Positions 12,983 through 25,295 of a stretch of DNA of 64,000 bases are shown here, in pieces. Both the position numbers and the translations under genes were made by a program. Location: contig OZ026565.1 of NCBI GenBank assembly GCA_964020155.1, forward strand, positions 3,757,053 through 3,821,052, given 5' to 3'. The notes below the pieces were generated by a model that was not told where the DNA came from, did no database searches, and saw only the letters and a list, made by a program, of their open reading frames with translations. Every line of letters begins with the position of its first letter. Position 1 is the first letter of the stretch. Origin of the DNA: Chondrilla cf. caribensis. Taxonomy: Eukaryota; Porifera; Demospongiae; Chondrillida; Chondrillidae.

Positions 12983-14594
12983 ATGAAGACGAGTATTCTC
13001 CTCCTCCTGTTCTTCTTCGACCCCTCACTTGTTGAGTGCCAAACCTGTTCTTCGACTAAAGAGGCGTATGTGTCTCTGGGATTTCCTGAGGACCACGTTA
13101 CCTCGGTTCCTATACAAGGTGCGTCAAACGGTAACCTTGTGAACTGAATTTGCTAGTTAGCCCTAGTTTTGCATCTGTTATGGGGTCGTTTTTCCTTACC
13201 CCTCCCCGTGACCACTGGACAGAGACCAAGAAACAGTTGTTTGAAACAAGCGGATACCTTGAAGCGTACCCCGGCATCAGTATTACTCTTTCGATCGAGA
13301 TCTTAGACTAGATTAATGATCTTCAACGACTGTTGCGATTATGTACCTGTTCGAATTAGGTCTGGGGCGGTGTTCTCCAGCCGTCTGTAACGGAATAGCT
13401 GCCGAAATACTAGTTTACCTCTGTCACTTCATTACCTACCCGCTGGTGTAGATATTATAGAACAATGTTCGTATTGCTTAAGGCTAAGTGCTTTCTATAG
13501 CTCCGACAGACCCTTTCGATCATAGACTAAACCGCGTACCGATTGGAGTGTATGTGCTTCGATCGCCCGGACTGGCCGGAGGGATGTAGATCGAAGCCGT
13601 ACTTGGCGTCTGTTTGGAGTAACTGATAGTCTAAACAACTGCGATTAGAAGTATTGTGTTTCCCTAGTTTTGTGTAAATTCCTGTTTAGTGTACATATTT
13701 GTACTAAGTAGGGCATTGTGCATTCAAATACGTGTGTACTTAGTAGCAGATTACAGTATGTGTTCGCTTTGTTTGTATTAAGTAGGGATTTTGTGTTCGA
13801 ATATGTATTGTACTAAAAAGGTTGTTGTATGTTCAAATAAGTGTGTATGTACTAAGTAGTAGATTGTGTGTTTGAATACATGTGTACTGAGTAGGAGACT
13901 ATGTGTACACATAATATGTACTAAGTGGGATTATGCACATATGTTGCATGTGTGTACATGTGTATATGCACTATGCAAGACTGTACAGAGTGTGTGTGTG
14001 CATATAAGCATGTCTACAATGAGCAAAATTGATTGCATGTTTCGCTGAGACTCAAACTTTCTTTCAATCGAGCTCGTCTGTGTGTGTCAAAATGCTGTAC
14101 TTTATGTGTGCAAGTAAGATTGTGTCTGAGAGATTTAGCCAGCAATACATATAACACAATAAATGATATATATGGTACTTACTAGGATGTTTTGACTACG
14201 GAAATATTCTTCAAGTACAAAACAAGTTTAAATTTCCCAGACACTTCACTGCCATTGCACAAGCCTCTGTGATGTCATATTGTCAAAGAAGGTAGTGTTT
14301 GACCACCTGTCCCTGAGTGGCTTCCAACTCGGTCATGAGACCCCGCTCACACACAAGTTGAGAGTTGCTGTGAACTGCACAAACTGCACTCTGTACAGGG
14401 TGGTATGTGCGGTAGGCGTGGAAACCTGGCTGTGAAATTGTAAATACAAAGAGTGTTGTACCATATTTATTTAAGAGTGTATGTGGCAAAATTACACGTA
14501 TGTAATGTATATTATATATTTTTATGTATGTTATACATTACATACACATATTACAGACCAACCACTCCAACAAACACTCTGTGTGTGTTTATGT

Positions 14595-14641
<47 letters not shown>

Positions 14642-14652
14642 TATGTGTGTAC

Positions 14653-14719
<67 letters not shown>

Positions 14720-14886
14720 TGGTATGGTCATGGTACACACTATGAGTATAATTAGATAAACTCACCTTTGATGTCTTGTTTATTCTATCCATGATTGAAT
14801 ACACTACTGCTGATTTCCTTATATGTACATTTCTACCTGTTTGTGGGAACATTCCCATGGCAACACAAACAATTCAACGTAAATAT

Positions 14887-14928
<42 letters not shown>

Positions 14929-15224
14929 ATACACACACACTCTTCGTTCATTCTTTGTAGGTCAATTCAACCAGCTTTGTCCCCAGACCACCGAAACATG
15001 TTGTACCTCACTGATGGAGTCAACCTTTGAGAATACCACTAAGGAAATCATGAAACCCCTCATACCTCCAATGGACCAGTTCAATGATCATGTCAACACT
15101 ATATTGTCAAATGCTGGAGGTGTGTGTTGATTATGTATTGCACGTGCATGTGTACATGTTTGTGTGTGTGTGTGTGTGCGTGTGTGTGTTTGTGTGTGTG
15201 TGTGTGTCGGTGTGAGTGTGTGTG

Positions 15225-15295
<71 letters not shown>

Positions 15296-16056
15296 CTTTA
15301 TGTCTACGTACATGCACATGTATGTGTGTATAAATTAACACCTATGTGCATTCTGAGCTGTAACTATGTTAAAATATCCTCTTCAGAATCATAACAAATA
15401 ACTGATGAACTTACTTCCTCTTTCAGATGAATATCTTGCATACCTGTCTTCAATCGAAACATTTCTCGGAGCTGCCGTTCCGTCTGGCCATGCCGCCATA
15501 TCGAGTGCATTTCAACAAGTTCTATCTCGTCTAACGTCCATCGTTGATGACAATGTGAATGCGACAGATCTCGTAGACGATGTGAACAGGTTGCTGCTGC
15601 TTCTGAGGTTAAACATAGTGGACGGGACGGACACAACGTATACCACGAGTGGACTGGACTGTTCAGTGACAGCCGCTGCTGGTGGCAAGGGATTTCTTGA
15701 CTCGAACGACGTTGCCGAGAGGTTGATGACAATCGCATCGGCCCGATTCCACATGAGAGAACTCCTCACCCACATTTACCTGTCCTTCGAAGACCTGGAA
15801 GGAGTTGGTTTACCAGTTGATGAGTGTGTACGCTCCTACAGTCAGCTCTTCTACTGTCACATATGTAGCCCCAACACAGCTGGAGCTGTCCCATGTAGAG
15901 ATGTCTGCGACAATGTCCTGGCTGGTTGTGCTGGACATCTCCACATATTAGGTGCATATGTACTGTGTATATATGTAACGTTGTATATATGTGAGTGTAT
16001 GTACACATGTAAATATGCACTGTACTTATAGTTTTGTACGTATGTTATTAGTATGA

Positions 16057-16138
<82 letters not shown>

Positions 16139-17160
16139 ATGCATGTGTGCGTGTGTCCTTTCATAATGTATTTACCACCAAAAGAGTACCCATCTTTCTT
16201 GTGCTTGTTTATCCTTAGGAAATGCTTTGTTGGCTGCACAAAAAGCATCTTCAGAATTCATTCAATATGAGTCTTCAAGTAATTCTTGGAACTTCAGGGA
16301 AGCAGTGTTGGATTTAAGGAAGTTAATGTTGGATGCTCGAGGTGGAACAATAAGTGAATTAGAAGATTTGGTCAATAAGGTATGTGAACGAGGGCTTAGA
16401 TCATAGTCTAATTGAAGAGTTACTAATCTGTTTTCTATGTTTCACAAACCTTTGGATATCTCCAGCCGTTTTCAATTGATGAACACATTTTCATATCCAC
16501 TGATATGAATGTTATAAATAATTTGTACAAAAATACCCCAGAATCTTGAATCATAGTTGTAAGACTTGCTTTGTTGTTGAGTTATGGATGATATTTTGGT
16601 TGTATGCATCTTGTCTTACATGTTCAATCTCTTTGCTTCCTAAGGTTGGTGGATGTGACGGGATACCAAACCTCCAGGTGCCTTCTGTTGATGCACCTCG
16701 TCCAATTGTAGATCAAGACCTGACCAGTGATGTTCCGGTCTCGTTCAGCTCCAAGTTTAGTAGTCCATTCACAACTTTCAAAGTGACCGTGTTTGACCGG
16801 TTCAAGGACATTTCAAGTCGCTTTGACTCTCTTTGTCAGTCTTTATCTTCTTCCCAGTCTTGCTGGACAAGAACGGAGCTTGTTCTTAGAACAAACACAA
16901 GGAAGGTAGAATATGGCGAGGATGCCTTGTACAATAATCCCGACATTATCATCAATGGTTTTGATGACGACATTTCTTCCCTGAGGGAGCCATTTTCCAA
17001 TCACATTGCATCACTCAAGATGCAGACCAATGTCACTATGAACTTCCTCAATGCTCTTTCCTCTACTTTCACTACTGGATCTTCAGGATGGAGTTGTTTA
17101 CCTTCAGTCATTATTGTTACTGTGTGCATGTTTGTAGTGACCCTTACTGGTATTTTGTAA
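12983..17160 (+). CDS. Glypican, GPI-anchored heparan-sulfate-type proteoglycan core
   Basis: Five exons: 12983-13118, 14961-15119, 15427-15951, 16219-16379 and 16645-17160. All have GT-AG introns in consistent phases (1, 1, 1, 0), giving 498 residues. Residues 1-19 are a signal peptide (MKTSILLLLFFF...VEC). The mature protein has 14 cysteines before the tail, the invariant number for glypicans. Family-like blocks are 'QLCPQTTETCCTS' in exon 2 and 'FYCHIC...VPCRDVCDNVLAGC' in exon 3. The C-terminus (LPSVIIVTVCMFVVTLTGIL) is a GPI-attachment signal. N-glycosylation sequons include NTT, NAT and NVT. Glypicans sit on the outer cell surface and shape Wnt, Hedgehog and BMP signalling. Ser-Gly dipeptides are only single (VPSGHA, TTSGLD, GSSGWS), so glycosaminoglycan attachment is unproven. 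I chose the second in-frame Met because the signal peptide starts there. Confidence 0.88.
13698..13945. repeat. Minisatellite in glypican intron 1
   Basis: About seven diverged copies of a unit of roughly 36 bp built on 'gtactaagtagg' followed by 'ttgtgttcaaata'. It lies inside the 1.8-kb first intron. Confidence 0.7.
14598..14938. repeat. TG then CA microsatellites in glypican intron 1
   Basis: A TG tract (14598-14718) with two 'tacgta' interruptions, and a CA tract (14891-14938) close to the 3' splice site at 14960. In the pre-mRNA these would be complementary GU and CA repeats. A normal pyrimidine-rich stretch (tcttcgttcattctttgtag) still separates the CA tract from exon 2. Confidence 0.9.
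15161..15292. repeat. TG microsatellite in glypican intron 2
   Basis: TG repeat with gcg, tttg and cgg interruptions, starting about 40 bp after the exon 2 donor. Reading frames across it are artefacts. Confidence 0.95.
16060..16145. repeat. TG and GCGT microsatellite in glypican intron 3
   Basis: About 21 TG units followed by nine or ten 'gcgt' tetranucleotides ending in gcatgcatg, about 75 bp before the exon 4 acceptor. Confidence 0.95.
16436..16523 (+). repeat. Dispersed 90-bp repeat, copy 2
   Basis: Second copy of the repeat at 12271-12358, here in the last glypican intron, in the same orientation. Confidence 0.7.
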
Positions 17161-17199
17161 CAATAATTATGTAAATTGTTTATTATTATGAAGCTGTGA

Positions 17200-17205
17200 A
17201 ATAAA
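17200..17205 (+). promoter_or_regulatory. Polyadenylation signal of the glypican gene
   Basis: Canonical AATAAA 40 bp after the glypican stop codon, followed by a short T/G-containing stretch. Confidence 0.65.
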
Positions 17206-17280
17206 AATCTAGCACCTAACAACTAGTGCATTATGATTATACGAATGCCTGTTTCTCATATTAGACTGCATGGAGTTATT

Positions 17281-17512
17281 ACCATATATCTGGAAATATT
17301 GGCGGTGATTTAAATTTGGCAATTTGGCGGTCACGGACGCAACCGCCAAAATAATATTTGTCAACAGCTATCATGCGGCACCAAATTTTAACGTTATCAA
17401 CACTCATTCTGGCAAACTGTCAAATTTAAATTCCGCCAATAATGCATTGGGTCAGATTTAATTCGGGCAAATCGCCAAATTTTATGACCGTCAATATTTC
17501 TGGATATACGGT
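17281..17512. mobile_element. MITE with 'TTGGCGGT' inverted ends
   Basis: A non-coding element of about 230 bp. Its ends are inverted copies: accatatatctggaaatat...ggcggt at the left, and accgtcaatatttctgga...acggt at the right. Sub-terminal blocks of 'aatttggcggt/accgccaaa' are also inverted. A related element with the same ends lies at 61289-61607. Confidence 0.8.
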
Positions 17513-17516
17513 ATTA

Positions 17517-18851
17517 TGTGACTATGTAACAAGACAGTATCTACGCATTGGCTGATGGCACGCATTATGATCACCAATTTTTAATACTATAAAATTAACA
17601 CTTGTTTAGTAATGATATTATGAATTTATGGCATCACTGATAATTATGGAGTAATACGAAATCACATTATATATTGATACAGGTAATATAATATTATAAT
17701 ATACATAATATTAATATTATGCATGTATGCATGATTTATAGAAAATAGAGTCCGTATAGCCCATGGCTATTGGGATAATAATTATATTATTATGAGTGAA
17801 TCCAACATGCATCTGCATGACTGCCAAATTAAAGTTCCTAGCTATAGCTTGAAGCAGGTTACAGAGCGAGCTTTGCGGAACCCAATTTCAAAGATTGGAA
17901 GCATGCATACACACTGCATAAAGGGTCTGCTCTTGTAGTAGAGAAGTATGTATATGTCATATTATTAAGCCTTAACTATAATAAGGTGATGGAAAAGGAT
18001 CTATGATACCTAAAGGAGCTACAGAATCGGGACCGGCAGCCTTTTCCCTGTCCTGTATAGCTCGTGGTCAGGAATGGCGAATCCCGACGGAAATCATGGT
18101 GCATGATGGGTCGGCTACGCTAGACTATGGGGTAGGCGCTGTACTTATAGGGAGGCGCTCTAATTGGAACAAGTACGGTATACGTCTACGTAGATACTCG
18201 AAAGTAGGAGAAAGGCTTAGTACGATTGGACATAGCTGACCACGTAAGGTACGTTTTCTTATCGGCACCGAGAAATGTGAGGTTTTAAACTAATGATGAA
18301 TGTAACAGTAACCGCTCTTTAGTATATTTTTAGTTACAGTAAGTTCCTCTCTGATATCGCGTGCAGTCCTTAAAAATTACACTCCATTCAACGTATTTTG
18401 TTCGAATCATAACATTTCATCACTTAGCTTATAGTTAGTCTAGTCGCTGCACGTCAGGCTGGGCGAATCATACGGTGCGTTGCCTCTTGCATGACAAGTA
18501 GCTCATTATTTCAGTATGTACCGTATTTCTTATACTCTAGAGTTGCTTCCCTTTCACTTTCACAATCAGGCAGCCTTTTACAACTTCGAACATTTATGCG
18601 TAGAGTCTCCTTTAAGACGGTTTGTATGGCACCAGTCAAATAATGAACATATTTCGATGTTTATGGCGGGTTAAATTTTATGTAGCATGTATATAAAGTA
18701 ATTTTGGGACTATGTATAGCACATGTGATGCTAGGTTTATCATCTTTGTCAATGTTCTTCAAAATTGGATGTTCATTCTGACTTGCTTTCTACACTCGAA
18801 CTCATTGTTGACTTGTTGTTATACGCATGTCTGTGGTTAACTCTTTTCAGA
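17517..18851. other. Intergenic between glypican and the GTPase cluster
   Basis: AT-rich, with short direct and inverted repeats around 17690-17740. A 78-codon frame at 18003-18239 has no recognisable domain and is not called a gene. The GTPase exon at 18852 is preceded by 'actcttttcag', a good 3' splice site one base before the ATG, so an untranslated first exon of that gene probably lies in this stretch. It could not be placed. Confidence 0.4.
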
Positions 18852-19121
18852 ATGGATGGGACAGAGGAGGAACAAGACCCTTTCACCAATGGAAGGACAT
18901 TCGCCAGTCTACCTGTAAAGCTAGCATCAGTAAAGAACAAGCCCAAAACTTCTTCAAAAAATAGAAGTAACTTTTTACATATTGGTTTGATATTATCATA
19001 TCGTATTAAAAAGAGTTAGGGGTTCCCCCACATGCAGACAAACTCACACGCAAGCACACACATGTACACATGTGTGTACACATGAACATACACAAACACA
19101 CACATACACGTAAACACCCAT

Positions 19122-19206
<85 letters not shown>

Positions 19207-19242
19207 CGCACACATACATGTACACACTCACGTACACACACA

Positions 19243-19302
<60 letters not shown>

Positions 19303-19375
19303 TGTACACACCCACGTACACACCCACACACATGCATATGTACACATACACACCCATGCACACACACACATGCAT

Positions 19376-19456
<81 letters not shown>

Positions 19457-19625
19457 TGTACACACACACGTACACACCCACACACACGCACACACATGCA
19501 TATGTACACATACACACCCATGCACACACACACATGCATGCACACACGCACGCACACACTCATGCACACACACACATGCACGCACACACTCATGCACACA
19601 CACACACATACACACACACACATGC

Positions 19626-19658
<33 letters not shown>

Positions 19659-21091
19659 ACTATCATATAGATAACAATGTGTTTTATAACCTTCACCATA
19701 ATATGTAGTGTGTGATAGTAATAGTATGTGCACGCTTGCATCCAACCATACAGAAAAACACAATTAAATTACATTAATAACAGCCATTGCCTTTATCACT
19801 TGTTATTTCTTTCACAGAGTACACAATTGTCGTCACTGGATGTTCTGGAAGAGGTAAAAGCACTTTCTGCAACTTTCTCTTCAAGAAGAAGCGGTTTATG
19901 GCTGAAAATCCAACAGAATCAGGAGTAATCGGCTGGGGTGGGGTGATGTCTACTCCTAGCAAAGCTCAGTACGATGTTGTTGTAGAACCTAAAATGGGAA
20001 TTGAACTTCATATCATTGACACTCCTGGATACCTGGCAACTCAAAACAGGACTGGAAATGATAAAGAAGACATGACGAAGGACGGTAACTTGGTGTTGAA
20101 GGAATTCGCAAAAGCCCTCATGTATGCCAGAGATGGAATTGATGCCATCTGCATCACCCTAAGAGCTGCTGATCGCATGTCGAAAGAAGAAGAACTACTG
20201 ATGCAATTTATAGAAGAACTCCACCTCTGGAAGCACTGCTTTTTGCTCTTCACGCATGGGTATCGCGTCGGACACAATGAGGAAGATCGTTACAGCGGTT
20301 TCTATGGCATTATCAAACAAGAAGGCTTTGAGAAACAGTGTCCTGTGTTGGCCAAGATGCTAGACCTCGCAAAGAAAAGATTTGTGATCATTGAATCTGT
20401 TCAGCAAGCTGGTAATGAAGACTATTATCGTTCCAAGGTTAAGGAGATTTGTCGGGCTATTGATGTAGTTCGTGAAGATGTAGGAGCTGTCATTAATCAT
20501 CCTTTGCTTGAATTAGCCCGAAATGCCTGGGAAGTACACCAAACGCAGCTAAAACTCGAGGAAGACCTCAAGAAAGGAGAAAGAGAAAAAGAGGAGCTTA
20601 AAATAGACTTAAGTTCCAAGAATAAGGAGCTAGAGAGAGTCAAAACTGACACTCAACAAAGAGCAGAGCGGACCAAACAACTCACTGATCGTTTACGCGA
20701 GCATAATCACCTTCCACCCGATAACGAGCAAAGTGAGGCACCATCTCTTGTCGAGGATCCAGTGTCCACCCTTGTGAGCTATCTCGAAGGAGTGGATATC
20801 ACTCCAGATCGAGTCATTGATGCCTTCTCTCAGTTAACTGATATGGTCGAAAAACAGAGGAGACTTAATAAGGAGATTCTGAGAGAAGTATCTCAGGCGG
20901 GTAGTTTAGGATTGATCAAAAAGAAGACTTTGGAAACTACACTGAAATCTTTGATGCAAGGCAGTAATGATGAGTCAGTGTTGTCCACAGGGAGTGTTGA
21001 GCGTCGTGCTGATGAAGGTGATACGGTGAATGTGCAGGAACCTCCAGCCAATGCTGAAGGGGGCAAAAGACGTGGATGCAACATTTTGTGA
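18852..21091 (+). CDS. AIG1/GIMAP-like GTPase 1 with coiled coil and CaaX box
   Basis: Two coding exons, 18852-18966 and 19818-21091, joined in phase 1 (A|AG gives Lys just before 'YTIVV'); 462 residues. The P-loop is GCSGRGKS (46-53) and the G3 motif is 'DTPGYLATQ'. The family box is 'RDGIDAICITLRAADRMS', then 'LLFTHG' where a G4 motif would be and 'RFVIIES' near G5. About residues 290-350 are a charged coiled coil. A conserved 'VSYLEGVDITPDRVIDAFSQL' segment follows. The last residues, KRRGCNIL, give a basic patch and a CaaX box, predicting geranylgeranylation and membrane binding. GIMAP/IAN GTPases assemble on membranes and act in immune-cell survival and defence; a defence role here is inference. 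The start is set by a 3' splice site one base upstream. Confidence 0.85.
19029..19662. repeat. 630-bp CA microsatellite in intron 1 of GTPase 1
   Basis: CA repeat broken by tacatgtacacac and catgcat blocks. A composite block (CA run, tacatgtacacaccc, catgcatatgtacacatacaccc, catgcac) occurs twice (about 19293-19378 and 19453-19540), so the tract grew partly by duplicating a longer unit. Long His-Thr frames across it are artefacts. Confidence 0.95.
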
Positions 21092-22017
21092 AAAGTTCAT
21101 CAACAGCCTCAACATTCAATCCTTTAATCGTTTTAATGTGTGCTTGGGAGTGGAATTATTGCTAGTAATTTATTTACAGTGTATAGATTGTTGTAGTGTA
21201 ATCAAAACACTTTATTCAATTTGCATTTTTTGTATTATTCATATGTTTCTAGTATGATATTGATACAGATTGTGTCACTGACAATGTCTTTATGACTGTA
21301 TGAGCAGCATGCTGGTACTACCCAGTGTACTTTGATTGCAAGGTTGGTATAATCTTTATATTGATTTTCATTCAATTTGCATCATCTACATGTACAACTG
21401 CATCACGTTGGGTTGGACCATACAGATCAACCAGGTAGAAAGCTAAATCAAAGCTCATGTACATGTCTGTGTGATTCAAGTACGCTAGCTACCTAGTATA
21501 CTGCATCTGTAATAATATTATAAACGTGACACTGTCTTCACACACATGTAGTATAGGTGCCTGCTGTTTGCATAGTAACAAATTGATTGTCGTGGTCTGG
21601 CCCAGGTTATTATAGTCACTGAATGCGTGTGACAAGCCTGAACCGCCCTCACCGTGGGAGTGCACATTCATAATACCATTACTATCGCCGTGCTCATATA
21701 CGTACGTACGTACAGCGTAGGGATTAGAAGGGAAGAACAGCAAAAGTTGATTGAATTCGGTGTTTGGTTCTAATCGCGGCAGACTATATTGCTATAGGTA
21801 TTAATTTTTATAACACTTCGATTCATTGTATGTACGAAAATCTGGCCATGGAGCTCTCAACTGTTTTGTTCGTGTAATGTAGCCTCTAATACTGAGTTGC
21901 CATTCCAGTCTACGAATCATTATACATATTATAATAATACTGGTATTAATTTACGTATGTGTCTCGTATGCTGACTCTTTTTTTTTCTCCTTTAGTTAAA
22001 TCTAGACACGATACGAT
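21092..22017. other. Intergenic with shared upstream module
   Basis: 3' flank of GTPase 1, then the upstream region of GTPase 2. The stretch at about 21590-21850 resembles 24450-24660, upstream of GTPase 3 ('ttataacacttcgattcattg', 'atcgcggca', 'aaagttgattga'), so the duplication that made genes 2 and 3 included their probable promoters. Confidence 0.6.
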
Positions 22018-22370
22018 ATGAGTAGTTATCGCGATCCTTTCGAAATGCCAGGTGGAGCAGTGGGAGGCATACCTGCTCGCGTGAAGGCTAAAACCGAACC
22101 GATCCGACTTTCACGGGACACCTCCCAAGGGGGCAAAGACGGAAAAAGTGAGTTTTTGCGGCGTCGCTCTTCATTGTGGCAATTACGATTTATTCGGAAG
22201 TGTTCTGGGATGTATACTGACTTTATTGCTGCATGTGAGAGAGTGACTGGGCCCCCACCTGTGCGTGAAGTATCGTGTATCGTGTGCATAGTCGGGCTGT
22301 ATTTGTGTAAACAAACATGCATGAACATGATGTACATATATGTGTGTGCGTGCGTGCGTGTGTGTGTGAC

Positions 22371-22417
<47 letters not shown>

Positions 22418-24178
22418 ACATGTACAAGTATGTGTGCAAGAAAGTGTTTACATTTGTGTTTATTTGCATGTCTATTGTGTGTACTTGTCTGTGTGTGTGT
22501 ATGCTCATATGTGTGTATGGGCTTGTTTGTGTGCATGTGTATGTTAATTATTGTGTTTGTTTGTATTGTGTGTGGGGGGGGGGGGAAGGTGATACATATA
22601 GGGGTGTTAGTGTCCATTTCTCTTTCATGTAGAGAGTTTTTGTGTTGTTTATGCATGTTTGCATGCATAAATTTATACAATGCATTTGTGTGCGTTGTTG
22701 GTTTGTGAGTATATCCAGTGAGAGCCTCTGGTCTACTTTCTTCTCCAGAGTACACCATCATTGTCACTGGTTGTTCCGGACGAGGGAAGAGTACTTTCTG
22801 CAACTTCCTCTTCAGGAAAAAGCGTTTTGTTGGAGAAAATCCAACAAAAAGTAAAGGTTCAGGTTGGGGTGGTGTGATGTCCACCCTCAGCAAGGCCCAA
22901 TATGGTGAAATCAAAGATCCTATTTCTGGGGTTAATTTGCATATTATTGACACACCCGGCTATCTGGCAACACAAAACAGAACAGGCAGCGATTGTGAAG
23001 ACATGGCCAAGGATGGTGAATTGGTACTTGAGGAGTTTGCCAATGCCCTCATGTATGCCAAGGATGGGATTGATGCCATTTTCGTCACCCTAAAGGCTGG
23101 TGAACGTGTATCCAAAGAAGAAGAGCTCTTGATGGAGTTTATCGAAAAGCTCAATTTGTGGCAACATTGCATTTTGCTGTTCACTCATGGTCAAGAAGTG
23201 GGTGATAAGGAAGAGGATCGCTACCAAGGCTTCCACGATTTGATTAAGAAAGATGAGTTTAAACGGAATTGCCCGGTGTTGGTGAAAATGTTGGCTTTCA
23301 CAAGCAATAGGTTCGTGATTGTTGAGTCTGTCGGACAGGAGCAAGATAGTGAATACTACCATTCCAAAGTGGATGAGATCATCAAGGCCGTAGCAGTCGT
23401 ACGTGATAAACTAGGAACTGTTATCAACCATCCATTGTTGAAGTCGGCCCGCAAATCCTGGGATGTACGCATGAAAATGGAACAGTTGGAGCAAGAACTC
23501 CAATGCCAAGAACAAGAGAAGCGTAGCATCACTCAAAGATTCGAACGTGATCTAAGCACGAAGAATAGGGAACTAGCACAAGTTCAGACTGAGCTTCATG
23601 AAAAGAAACACAATCTTGAGGAGGCAGCATTGCATAATGAGCACTTTAAAAAGAAATTGAGTGAGGAAGTGAGGAGGCTTGAAAAGTCTGTAAACAGCAG
23701 GGAGCAAGCAATTGAAGCCATTAAGGCTGAATTACGGGAGAAAACGGAGGGAATACAGATGCTCATTGCTCGTCTTGAGGAGCACATGCAAAACTCGGAA
23801 AAAGGGACCACACCAGGACAAATCCTTGTTCACTACCTCAAGGGAATGGATGACAATCCTGGTAAATTTGTAGACGAATACTCAAAATTGGAGGCTTTGG
23901 CTGAGAAACTGAAGGAAAGAGATGCGCAGCTTGACCAATTGACAGAGATTGGTATATTTGGAATTGTTAGAAAAAGGACATTGAGATCCAAAGTAGATGC
24001 TATCAAGGGAGGTCAGTCATCGTTGAATGATCAAAGCCGATCACGGAATGTTTCAACTGTGAAGGGTGCAGAAGCTTCCATCAATACTGAGACACAAACT
24101 GTTGATCTTGAAGCAGGGCGAGGAGTGGGAGGAAATGAAGCTTGGGAGAGATCAAAGTCCTGGTGTAGCGTCATATAA
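22018..24178 (+). CDS. AIG1/GIMAP-like GTPase 2 with coiled coil and CaaX box
   Basis: Exons 22018-22147 and 22749-24178, phase-1 junction (A|AG, Lys44); 519 residues. The N-terminal exon encodes a short polar tail ('GGIPARVKAKTEPIRLSRD') with a close relative in GTPases 3 and 5. The P-loop GCSGRGKS is at 51-58, 'DTPGYLATQ' at about 111-119, and 'LLFTHGQEVGDKEEDRY' at the G4 position. A long coiled coil runs over about 285-400 and is followed by 'LVHYLKGMDDNPGKFVDEY'. The C-terminus is SWCSVI, a CaaX box. The large exon is closely similar at the DNA level to GTPase 3, including bases just upstream of the splice acceptor, so this is a recent tandem duplicate. Intron 1 holds a TG microsatellite. 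An acceptor ('aaatctag') just before ACACGATACGATATG suggests an upstream exon that was not found. Confidence 0.86.
22372..22416. repeat. TG microsatellite in GTPase 2 intron 1
   Basis: About 22 TG units. The same intron of GTPases 3 and 6 carries comparable TG tracts, and GTPase 1 carries CA. Confidence 0.95.
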
Positions 24179-24817
24179 CTTTGAATTGATTTACCTTTTC
24201 TTCTATACACTGAGCCTTTTGTACTGTTACTATAGTTTTATGATATAATACATGTACAGTTTATTCCTGTGGATTATTGTTTCTATTGTTAGATTGTTAT
24301 TAGCTATTATCATAATTGTAGATTATATTTCTGTAATTCAAAATGACTTAGTAGTTCAATTAAGTAATGTACTCTTTGATATGGTGTCTTAGTTTATAAG
24401 TTCATACATGTACGTATTTTAGTAATCAATGAAATACTACACAATTATGGCAATCGCCCTCTGTCATACAACGTGGTGTGGGCGTTTATTATTATCGCCC
24501 ATAGCGTAAGGATAGGAAGAGAGGCCTAGGCTGAGGACCTTACCAAAGTTGATTGATCCTGGTGCATTGTTACGTGTTTGGTCCTTATCGCGGCAACTAT
24601 ATAGGTATTTTAATTTATAACACTTCGATTCATTGCATGTTCGTGTATTGTAACCTCCAATAATTCACTCATCCATATAATCTATCATGATAAACGGTAA
24701 ATTGTACAATTGTTATTGAAGGATGGTGCATGTAGTAATGTCTATGATTGCGCATGAAAGCTCTGTTCTTCACCGACTCACCGATTATTCTGTTTTCTCC
24801 TTTAGACACGGTACGAT
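24179..24817. other. Intergenic between GTPases 2 and 3
   Basis: 3' flank of GTPase 2 followed by the upstream module shared with GTPase 2 (about 24450-24660). No coding exon of the CARD type is present, unlike upstream of GTPases 4 and 5. Confidence 0.5.
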
Positions 24818-25198
24818 ATGAGTAGTTCTCGGGACCGGGTTACTGCCCGGGATCGTCAAGACCACGATCATTCCGAAATGCCACATGAGAGAGTGGGAGG
24901 CATACCTGGTCGAGTGAAGGCTAAAACAGCACCGATCCGAGTTTTACGGGACGACAGAAAAAGTGAGTTTGTCGCACGGTGTAGCTGTTTGTTGTGACAA
25001 TTAGCAGATATATTGAAGTGTTCTGGGATGTACTGACTTCGTTGCTGTATGTGGGAGGGGATCGAGTCCCCAAGTGTGCGTGGTGTATCGAGTACGTGTG
25101 CATAGTTGGGTTAGTATGTATTTGTACAAGCAAATGTGCACAAATTAAGTACATGTGTGCATTCATGCGTGTGCGTGCGTGAGTGCGTGCGTGCGTGC

Positions 25199-25295
<97 letters not shown>

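Noticed and set aside
18003..18239. 78-codon frame between glypican and the first GTPase
   Set aside because: No domain, no paralogue in the window and no splice context that fits. It could overlap an untranslated exon, but nothing shows it.
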